From Chrysochromulina tobinii (taxonomy: Eukaryota > Haptophyta > Prymnesiales > Chrysochromulinaceae), in assembly GCA_001275005.1 (NCBI GenBank), contig JWZX01002509.1, positions 1-23,180 of the forward strand: a stretch of 23,180 bases of DNA. Reading direction: 5' to 3'. Under the pieces are notes generated by a model that saw only the letters and a list, made by a program, of their open reading frames with translations, was not told the DNA's origin and ran no database searches. Numbering within the stretch: position 1 is the stretch's first letter; the number at the start of each line of letters is the position of its first letter. The position numbers were made by a program, and so were the translations under genes. Below are positions 16,133 through 23,180 of the stretch, piece by piece.

Positions 16133-16434
16133 CCAGGAAAAAAAACACCGATCAGATTCAGCAGCCAAACCCCCACAGGCGCCCGGTGTGCGGTGAACGC
16201 GTGAACCTCCACCCCAAATCTGGAAATCTCCATCCCCTCCTCGCACGCTCAAGGGCTCGTCGGCCACTCTTGCGGCCACTTGAAAGCGTGCGACAGGCAG
16301 CGCGGACGCAGCCTCAGCGTGAGGACAGACAGTTCACATGGAATGCTTGATCATCGGCCGATCCGGAATCTGTGGAGCTTCGGTCTGCACCGTCGTTTGG
16401 GAACGCCCGTTTCAACGCGCCATGTGACCTCTGA

Positions 16435-17487
16435 TCACAACTCCTCCTTCCCACCCACTTGCATGATGTAGTCGAGCGCAGCGGAGATGGCTACCACCTG
16501 CGCTCGGTTGCACTGCTCGTCGGTGGCCCTAGGCGAGTCGGGATAGACCTCGGTCGTGGTGGCATACGGAGCGTTCGTGACGCCCGCGCAGAGGCCAATT
16601 AAGGCGGGTGGAGGGATACCGATCACGCCCTCTTGAATCACGGGTTCGTCAATGATCTTGCCCCCGGCATCGGCCGGAGCGATGTGCGTCACTTCCCGCA
16701 CGGCCTTAATGATCGCGGCATGCCACGCCGGCTGCGCATTCTCGAGGTTGGCCACCAGATAGAATCCGTCGGGGATGACGCCAGGCACGTATTCACTCCC
16801 GTCGCGCGCGGCCTTGGCCGGCCGAAATTCGGTCTCGTCGGTATTGGTGGTCTCGTGCAGGTCCACGTGGCACATCCACTGCTCGACGCCGAGAGAGCCA
16901 AGGTGGCTGATCAGGGCCAGCGACTCCTCCGTGCCCGGCTCTGGGTTGAACGAGCGTCCGGGGACCACCTCGCCGTTCGGATTGAACGAGCGGTTCGGAT
17001 CTATGGCCTGGGCATTCCATCGCTCGATGGTCTCGTAGCCCCACGGGCTGACGCACGGCACGACAAGAATATTGAAGTATTTCGAGTAGCGCTCCGCGTG
17101 CTCCATGAGGAAGAGGATTGCCCCTTGCACACCGCTCTTCTCATATCCATGGACTCCACCTGTGATCAGAACGCTTGGCTTGTCCGGAGACCAGTCACGC
17201 GTGCGCACCGAGAAGAGCGGGTAGCGCGTCGGGTCGTCCGAGAGCTGGCCGTACTGCTGAAGGACAAAGGGCTTCTCGGGCAGCCGATTAAGCTTTTGGA
17301 GCACTTCGTCCTTGTACGAGCGTTGCACTACTCGCGAAGCTCGCCACGCAGCCTTCTCGGCAGCACGCCACGCCTGGCTGGGTGTGCCGATGGGATAGGA
17401 AGCTGAAGCGACAGTCGCAGCGATCGCCGCCGGGCCGAGCGCGGCGAACAGCCGCCGAATCGGAAGGGCGCGCATCGCCGGATTCAT
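16435..17487 (-). CDS. M14-type zinc metallocarboxypeptidase
   Basis: An intronless 350-residue protein. The N-terminal 30 residues are basic then hydrophobic/Ala-rich and look like a targeting or signal peptide. Zinc ligands are probably His113 and Glu116 (GGVHGYE) plus His207 or His211 (CHVDLHE). The catalytic Glu is probably Glu313 in TTTEVYPDS. Other conserved-looking stretches are SPWGYETIERWN, IDPNRSFNPNG and EFRPAKAARDG. From memory of the family, the nearest style is bacterial M14-like metallocarboxypeptidases rather than classical pancreatic enzymes. It would remove C-terminal residues or small acyl/amino groups; the substrate is not visible. The last four residues, KEEL, resemble an ER-retention signal. 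Calmodulin lies 275 bp upstream on the same strand. Confidence 0.88.
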   Translation of the reverse strand: MNPAMRALPIRRLFAALGPAAIAATVASASYPIGTPSQAWRAAEKAAWRASRVVQRSYKDEVLQKLNRLPEKPFVLQQYGQLSDDPTRYPLFSVRTRDWSPDKPSVLITGGVHGYEKSGVQGAILFLMEHAERYSKYFNILVVPCVSPWGYETIERWNAQAIDPNRSFNPNGEVVPGRSFNPEPGTEESLALISHLGSLGVEQWMCHVDLHETTNTDETEFRPAKAARDGSEYVPGVIPDGFYLVANLENAQPAWHAAIIKAVREVTHIAPADAGGKIIDEPVIQEGVIGIPPPALIGLCAGVTNAPYATTTEVYPDSPRATDEQCNRAQVVAISAALDYIMQVGGKEEL

Positions 17488-17638
17488 GTGAATTCAGTTT
17501 TAATACACACAACACGTAAACATGTGAATTCACAGGGACGCACCAATAGAGAACATAAGAATAAAATAGCATCGCGGTGCTGCAATTGCGCACTCGTGCG
17601 GCTCTCTCGTTGATGTCTCTCCCTCTGCAGCGCCTTTA

Positions 17639-18512
<874 letters not shown>

Positions 18513-18892
18513 GATTTTGTTTCCAGGATGTGGAAGACGCGCCAAACCAGTCCCGCCCAACGGATTTGGAATTTGTGTGGAATCCTAAAGGTGGACCAAA
18601 GGCCAAAAAACGATACAGGCCAAGTGCTTTCGTGTCAAATACTAAGTAGTCAACTAGACTCAGTCCCCTGAGCCCAGTGGTCCACATTCACGAGCTACGT
18701 CGATCGTTGTTTGGGTGAACTGAGCATCACGGCGGCGAATGGCGAGAACCAAGAGTAGCATCCTCTCCCTCTTGGACCGCCAAAGCATGACTATCACACG
18801 TGGCTGAGCGCCTGACGCGACGCTGACCCCTGTGCGCCTGACAGCCTGAGGCCTGAGGGAGGCAGAGGGCCTTCGTTGCGCTCGGGCACAAC
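18513..18892. other. Upstream region of calmodulin / 3' region of EF-hand-like gene
   Basis: 380 bp between the candidate calmodulin start and the stop of the next minus-strand gene. A standard calmodulin start ATGGC is not present here on the minus strand. No RNA gene or repeat of note. Confidence 0.5.
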
Positions 18893-19704
18893 TTAGCCGT
18901 AATGCACGCCACGTGGGTACATGGGCTTGGGGCCGCCCGGGCGAGCTGGTGCATTCGCAAAGGGATCATGCGCCTTCCTCACGTCCTCGATGAAATCTGC
19001 AATCATGGAGGAGGGTCGCACGCACGTCAGCAGGTGGAGAGATGGTGCGCCGCACGCGCGCAGCATCGACGGTGGCGACACACGCGCGTACCCTTCCATG
19101 CGACGCACTCAAAAGGAGCTGCTATCTCCTTGGCGCTACCCTTCGGAGCGCGCGCCCCCGTGCCGTAGTGGTTGCCGATTCTACTAAAGTCCGCCTCGGT
19201 GAGTTCGAGGCGGTGAAACGCAGCCGACAGCGCAGAATTAAAGCGCGTCGCGGGAATCGTGCCCCGCGCGGAGCCACCCGCTGCCTCGAAGGTACCGTCG
19301 AGGTCGATGTTGTACGCCGACGCTTGCATCTTCACGGCGAAGAGGATCGGGAAGAGGTCTGGAGTTGGGTCCGGAGTGCGATCGACAGTGCCATCAGTGT
19401 CTCGAGTCTTCCCCATGGAAAGGCCAGACGCCGCGCCAGTGTCGATGCCGCCACCCGTCTTCCACCTGTACTCGCCGTACGCGGCGCTGCTGTCGGGGTT
19501 TTTGTAGTAGTCAGCGTGCGAACTATTGAGCGTCGGGTCAAAGTTGTCCGCGTCGTTGTCCGACAAGTAGTAGGTCGAGTCGCGAGCGCCTGTATTGCCG
19601 CCCGATACCATTTGCTTCGCGATGGTGCGGGCGCTCAGCTGCTTTTCCACGCCAGCAGATGATTGGGTTTTCCACGAAGCCTGCTTCCGGTTGTGCTCGA
19701 GCAT
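18893..19704 (-). CDS. EF-hand-like protein with degenerate calcium loop
   Basis: Two exons: 19704-19092 and 18996-18893. The intron (GTACGC...TTGCAG, 95 bp) joins AWK to DFIEDVRKA in phase, giving 238 residues. The start is the first ATG in the frame; the longer frame has only a GTG at 19833. The N-terminal half is polar and disordered-looking with Tyr/Asp/Asn-rich stretches. Residues about 130-210 resemble a paired EF-hand (FAVKMQASAYNIDLDGTFEA, TIPATRFNSALSAAFHRLEL, VAWKDFIEDVRKA), but the loops lack most calcium ligands. The end PRGVHYG is unusual. It could be a flagellar or cytoskeletal protein, but nothing visible proves that. It is divergent from the AT-hook/ASCH gene with 187 bp between ATGs. 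Confidence 0.68.
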
Positions 19705-19875
19705 TTTGGCTTGTGCAGTGGCCGGCCGAAGCAAGCGAAGCGTATCGGGCGCTTTGGGGGAAAGAAATGTGGGAAGATCGAGGAAAGCGCGTCGTCCCGG
19801 CAATTTTGTCACAACACACCCTATCTTCTCCACACAGTTTTACTTCGCGACATACATGTGACCGTGCCGAACGAA

Positions 19876-19891
19876 ACTTGAAACGTTCGAA
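19876..19891 (+). promoter_or_regulatory. ACTTGAAACGTTCGAA immediately before ATG
   Basis: Directly abuts the ATG at 19892. It is nearly identical to 3509-3523, which also abuts an ATG. GAAACTTGAAA is shared with the inverted repeat upstream of PNO1. Confidence 0.35.
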
Positions 19892-20783
19892 ATGCTAACT
19901 CGTCGTCGAAGCGGCGGCGCCATTGGCGCGAAGCGCCCGGCCCTGGAAGCCGCTCCCCTCATCGATGGCAAGCGGCAGCGCGGTGAGCAGCACGTAATGG
20001 TAAAGATTGTGAGCAGCAGCAGTAGGGCAGCATCGACACCAGCCAAGGGGCGTGGCCGCCCGCCAAAGGAGGAGCATCGGGACAAGGAGCAGATCGCGTT
20101 GGTCGGTACGCCTGCTGAAGCGGCTGCTGCTGCTGCTGCTGCTGCTGCTGCCTCAGCAAGCGCCTACGCCCAGTACATCCTCAACAGCGTGGCGGTCGCG
20201 GGCGTGAGCAGCGCGACAAAGTCGCCAAAATTCCAGCCGCTGCCCAACTTGCAGAAGAAGGTCGATGTGGTGCCGATCGTCGACGGAGGTGGGTGGATTG
20301 CGTTTTGAAAAGCTCCAATCGGCCTGGTCATTGGAGTCTCTCGTCTCTCTCTCTCTTCTCTCTCCTCTCTCTCTGACTCTCTTCTGATGCGCTGCATGCC
20401 GGCCTTCGTGCGCCCTCGCAGTCGTGCCGCGTGGCGCGAGTATCCTGATCATTCAGCAGCCGTGGATCGGCCTTCTGCTCGACGGTTACAAGACGCTCGA
20501 GATCCGAGGCCAGAAATGCAAGAAAGCCCATGGCGAGAAGGTGTACCTTGCACTCTCCGGCGGCGGCGGCACCATCCTTGGCTCAATGACCTTCGTCGCA
20601 AGCCACGGACCGCTCACGCGCGCCGAGTATGCGGGGAGGAGCGACGAGCACTGCGTCGCGGGGGCGCAGCTGCCCTATGGCGCCTCCACGTACGCATGGG
20701 AGTTCAAGGCGCCGCGACGCTTCCGCCTGGCTGTGCCTTATGTGCATCGGCACGGCTGCGTAGTCTGGGCGACCAAGGAATGA
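19892..20783 (+). CDS. AT-hook-like / ASCH-domain protein
   Basis: Two exons: 19892-20288 and 20422-20783. The 133-bp intron (GTGGGT...CTCGCAG) has a strong CT-rich tract at about 20338-20384; phase agrees and the product has 252 residues. Residues 52-59, KGRGRPPK, are an AT-hook-like DNA-binding motif, preceded by a basic Arg/Lys-rich N-terminus and followed by a poly-Ala run. Residues about 137-252 look like an ASCH (PUA-like) fold: SILIIQQPWIGLLLDGYKTLEI, HGEKVYLALSG, ILGSMTF, YAWEF, VPYVHRHGCVVW. ASCH domains bind RNA or modified bases. The AT-hook suggests a nuclear nucleic-acid-associated role; the target is unknown. An ATG at 19892 sits right after the ACTTGAAAC element. Confidence 0.82.
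20338..20384 (+). repeat. CT-rich tract in intron
   Basis: Long pyrimidine run (CTCTCTCTCT with TTCT interruptions) upstream of the acceptor of the AT-hook/ASCH gene. It may act as an extended polypyrimidine tract. Confidence 0.8.
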
Positions 20784-20969
20784 CTGAGGATTTTGAGTAA
20801 TTAAGAGATGGAATCGAACATCCTCGGCACGTTACAATAGTACAGGAAAAGACATTCACTCAAACTTGACAAAAATAGCCGGGGCGTGGAGCTGCGGTCG
20901 CGGGCGGCGGACGGGGGCGCGGTCTCGCCGACCGCCGGCGCCGCTTTTCGAAGTGTTGGCGGGCTCGAG

Positions 20970-22556
20970 ATGCGCCGCCTGAAGCGCCTTGCGCAGGTTG
21001 GCCGCTCGCATGACAGTTTCACGTTCAATATCACCGGACTGACCGTGGATAGCGGTCCGCTGGCCAACCTCTACAACTCCCCCATCGCGTTACGAGTGTG
21101 GCGCAATCTGAAATTCTACAGCACCGAGGAGGTGATGGTTGCGCGCGATGGGCACGCGACGTGGCCGAGCGCGCTACAAGTGCCGTGCACACTCTACCAG
21201 AGCAAGCAGGGCAAGGTGTACTCTTCCAAGTACTTCAGCGTGAGCCTCCTTGCCCGCGAGGGCAACCGCCTGCGCGAGATTGCCCGTGACGAGGTGGACT
21301 TTGCCGTCTTCATGCGGCGCGACGCGGCGATGGCGTCCTTGCCGCAGGCGTCCACGCTGCACCTTGCGCCGCGTGGTGGCAAGCGCGGCAGCTCGCCCAT
21401 CGTACTGCGCTGGCAGGTGAGCGCGGTCCGCCGTGACACGGCGGTGGGCGAAGCGGACACTGACTCGGACGATGTGTCCCGCGCCGACTCGAGCAGCACG
21501 CTCGCGTCAGGCACAGTCGTCTCGATGTCCAAGGCGGCGCTCCAAGCCGGTGAAAGTGCCCTCGAGCAGGACCTGCGAGGCTTTGATGAAGAGCGCAATC
21601 CAAACGAGCCGGGCACCGACCTCTTGTGCATCAGCGAGGGCGACGAGAGCGAGCTGTCGCTGCGGGACGCGGCGAGCCCGCGCGCTGCACGCGCGCCCGA
21701 CGGTGCCGGCGCTCAGCCGACGGGCGCCGACTCGACTTCAGGCGCCTCGCCGCCGCCGCCGCCGCTACGAGGGTACGACGCTTGGCGGCAGCAGCCGCAG
21801 CAGCCGCAGCAGCCGCAGCAGCCGCAGCAGCCGCAGCAGCCGCCGCAGCCGCAGCAGCCGCAGCAGCCGCCGCAGCCGCAGCAGCCGCAGCAGCCGCAGC
21901 CGCAGCCGCAGCAGCCGCCGCAGCAGCCGCAGCGGCAGCAATCTGCGCAGCCAGCTGCAGCCAGCCGTCCAGCCGCAGGCAACGGCGAGTCTTCGGGCGT
22001 CGTCAATCTCGGTGACGTCCAGGGTGCTGTGGTTCAAACACGTGACGGACTCGCCATCGCGCCAAGCGTCGCGGCCGCCGCGGTCGCTGCGGCCGCGGCG
22101 GCCACGAGGAGCATGGAGGCGGGTGTGCCAGGCGCCGTGTCGGGCAACGTCGACCTTTCGTTGTTGCTCAAGGCGGGCTGGCTGCGCAAGCGCGCCGTGA
22201 GCGCCCCAACCATGCTCAAGAACTGGCGGCTTCGTTACGTGGTCCTCTCGCCCATGCTGCGTGCAGTGCTCTGGTACAGGACTCCCGAGTCACCCGAACC
22301 GCAGGGCCTGCTCAGCCTGATCGACTACCCGGGCGAGACGTCCTGCCACGTGCCGCCGGGACCAGACGGCGAGCCTGGTACGCGCCTCCGCATTCAGACG
22401 GGCCGAAAGGAACTCATGCTCGAAGGCGCGAGTGCGGACATCATCGAGGAGTGGCGCATCGCCGTGCAAGCCATGCTCGACGCGACCGGTGTGGACGTCG
22501 CCCAGCCGCCGACAGAGGACGGCTCGTCGACAAAAGGCGGGTGCGTGATCCTCTGA
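20970..22556 (+). CDS. NT-C2 / polyQ-P / PH-domain protein with CAAX box
   Basis: I start at the first ATG, 20970 (528 residues); the frame is open further upstream but only with a GTG at 20886. Residues about 13-155 resemble an N-terminal C2 (NT-C2, EEIG1/EHBP1 type) domain: FTFNITGLTVDSGPLA, LRVWRNLKFYSTEEVMVA, VPCTLYQSKQGKVYSSKY and VDFAVF. An acidic linker and a long Gln/Pro tract (about 272-327, CAGCCG repeats) follow, then Ala runs. Residues about 397-502 form a PH domain: KAGWLRKR, NWRLRYVVL, LWYRTPES and the final Trp in EEWRIAVQAML. The protein ends GGCVIL, a CAAX box; Leu at the end favours geranylgeranylation. Lipid-binding domains plus prenylation suggest a membrane-tethered adaptor. 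No exact ortholog recognised. Confidence 0.85.
   Translation: MRRLKRLAQVGRSHDSFTFNITGLTVDSGPLANLYNSPIALRVWRNLKFYSTEEVMVARDGHATWPSALQVPCTLYQSKQGKVYSSKYFSVSLLAREGNRLREIARDEVDFAVFMRRDAAMASLPQASTLHLAPRGGKRGSSPIVLRWQVSAVRRDTAVGEADTDSDDVSRADSSSTLASGTVVSMSKAALQAGESALEQDLRGFDEERNPNEPGTDLLCISEGDESELSLRDAASPRAARAPDGAGAQPTGADSTSGASPPPPPLRGYDAWRQQPQQPQQPQQPQQPQQPPQPQQPQQPPQPQQPQQPQPQPQQPPQQPQRQQSAQPAAASRPAAGNGESSGVVNLGDVQGAVVQTRDGLAIAPSVAAAAVAAAAAATRSMEAGVPGAVSGNVDLSLLLKAGWLRKRAVSAPTMLKNWRLRYVVLSPMLRAVLWYRTPESPEPQGLLSLIDYPGETSCHVPPGPDGEPGTRLRIQTGRKELMLEGASADIIEEWRIAVQAMLDATGVDVAQPPTEDGSSTKGGCVIL
21786..21945 (+). repeat. CAGCCG repeat coding Gln/Pro tract
   Basis: Repeated CAGCCG with CAG and CCG slippage variants, encoding QP-rich sequence inside the NT-C2/PH gene. 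The other two frames give poly-Ala and poly-Ser/Arg shadows. Confidence 0.95.
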
Positions 22557-23021
22557 CGGACACACACACACGCCGCGCGCGCGATGCTGGGCGCATTGAA
22601 CGCTCATCACGGCGCTCATCACGGTGCTCATCACGGCGCTCATCACGGCGCGCGATGCTGGGCGCATTGAACGCTCGAGCGTGAGCTCGGGGTATGTTCG
22701 CGCGCCGTGATGAGCACCGCGCGGTGACCCGTCGAATGCGGTGAGGTCACAGCACCGCATAAGCACCGCACTATCTTCTTGTCGACGGCGAGAGGGGTGT
22801 GTTCTGTAGGAACCTACGTATCGGCCCCTTTCTCGCGCGCACGGGAAGCGTCGAGCTGGTGTGTGGCGTCTGGCGTGGTGGTGCCGACTAACGGCGACTA
22901 CGCGGCGGCCGTGCATCGTCCGACGGCTCTCGCGTCTCGCCGTCCGCGCGTTCGCGAGATACGGTCGGCGGACGCGCGGGCGTCTGAGATCTGTCCGGTG
23001 CGGCGAGCGGTGTGTTACGAC
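22557..23021. other. 3' flank of the NT-C2/PH gene
   Basis: About 460 bp. The first 160 bp are repeats with hairpin potential (22577-22719). The rest is GC-rich with no coding frame I believe and no RNA gene. Confidence 0.5.
22577..22719. repeat. Nested direct, tandem and inverted repeats after the stop codon
   Basis: A 29-bp direct repeat (22577-22605 and 22648-22676, core ATGCTGGGCGCATTGAACGC) overlaps the ends of a block of four 12-bp units CGCTCATCACGG (22601-22648). An 18-bp perfect inverted repeat pairs CGGTGCTCATCACGGCGC (22622-22639) with 22702-22719, which could fold as a hairpin with a 62-nt loop. It begins 20 bp after the stop codon, so it may lie in the 3' UTR. Confidence 0.85.
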
Positions 23022-23170
23022 TACACAGCAACACTATTGAGGGAGTAATTGGGTCAATAATTGATGATCCGCTCAATAGTTGGTTTTGGGGCCCCAATAA
23101 TTGAGTCGGACCCAATAATTGGCTCAATAGTAGTGAGCCCAATTATTGAGCTAATAGTGCTGTCTGTGTA
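23022..23170. mobile_element. MITE-like element with TA ends
   Basis: The left end TACACAGCAACACTATTGAG and the reverse complement of the right end, TACACAGACAGCACTATTAG, align as terminal inverted repeats of about 20 bp with two small offsets. Both begin with TA, which fits a TA target-site duplication of the Tc1/mariner type. The 149-bp interior is AT-rich and full of CAATAATTG / CAATTATTG words in both orientations. There is no transposase frame, so it would be non-autonomous. The element is short and at the window edge, so family assignment is tentative. Confidence 0.55.
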
Positions 23171-23180
23171 TTCACACTCA

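Larger units (their letters stand above)
15522..16434. other. Long intergenic region with inverted repeats and AT-rich stretch
   Basis: About 900 bp without a convincing gene. It should contain the 5' end of the ORAI-like gene and the 3' end of the carboxypeptidase gene. It holds a CAAGTC inverted repeat (15729-15848), a perfect palindrome TTGTACATGTACAA (15771-15784) and an AT-rich segment with a TATA-like box (16045-16140). A plus-strand 29-codon frame at 16338-16427 is noted but not called. Confidence 0.5.

Noticed and set aside
16338-16427. 29-codon plus-strand frame after the TATA-like box
   Set aside because: Too short and without homology I recognise; kept only as a question in the findings.
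19705-19833. N-terminal extension of the EF-hand-like protein
   Set aside because: The upstream codon at 19833 is GTG; the first ATG in frame is 19704.
20886-20969. N-terminal extension of the NT-C2/PH protein
   Set aside because: Begins at GTG; the first ATG is at 20970, just before the conserved C2 sequence.
21626-22015. Poly-Ala frame and, on the other strand, poly-Cys/Gly and poly-Leu frames
   Set aside because: Alternative readings of the CAGCCG repeat in the NT-C2/PH gene.
22290-22916. Minus-strand 208-codon frame over the 3' repeats
   Set aside because: Overlaps the PH-coding region and repeats; contains repeat-derived Val-Met-Ser-Ala motifs and no domain.

Overview
This is a GC-rich, gene-dense piece of a nuclear protist genome. 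It has short GT-AG introns (about 70-130 bp) and short gaps between genes, and it encodes eukaryote-only proteins: a PNO1/Dim2 ribosome assembly factor, CBP20, epsilon-tubulin, calmodulin and a CAAX-tailed PH protein. Epsilon-tubulin implies a flagellated lineage with triplet basal bodies. The cysteine motif CDDGGPG...LGTDCSDCG in one protein is common in haptophyte genomes, so a haptophyte alga is my best guess. That is an inference from style and motifs, not proof.

Layout. Positions 1-1000 hold simple repeats, a 12-bp minisatellite and two weak minus-strand coding candidates. Positions 1190-5000 are a tandem segmental duplication carrying two membrane proteins with nearly the same membrane and tail module but unrelated ectodomains: a mannose-6-phosphate-receptor-homology (MRH) lectin-like domain in the first and a cysteine-rich module in the second. 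PNO1 follows on the plus strand (5128-5871). A minus-strand run then holds a somatomedin-B-like surface protein (6438-7289), epsilon-tubulin (7362-8825) and an alpha/beta hydrolase (9238-10251). The hydrolase is divergent from CBP20 (10878-11507). After an unrecognised plus-strand protein (11916-12980), a second minus-strand run holds an ORAI-like channel (13268-15521, three exons), an M14-type metallocarboxypeptidase (16435-17487), calmodulin (17763 to about 18512, multi-exon) and a degenerate EF-hand-like protein (18893-19704, two exons). On the plus strand there follow an AT-hook/ASCH protein (19892-20783, two exons) and an NT-C2/polyQ-P/PH/CAAX protein (20970-22556). The window ends in a hairpin-rich 3' region and a 149-bp MITE-like element.

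No operon logic is expected. Three of four consecutive minus-strand genes are linked to calcium (ORAI-like channel, calmodulin, EF-hand-like protein), which may be coincidence. The most interesting signals are: the ectodomain swap between tandem paralogs; an ORAI-like channel whose pore Glu position is Gln; short elements repeated upstream of several unrelated genes (TACCGGTA, ACTTGAAAC(G)TTCGAA, and a paired GC-block plus CCAAT block upstream of epsilon-tubulin and the hydrolase); and a possible homopolymer frame break at the start of the second paralog.
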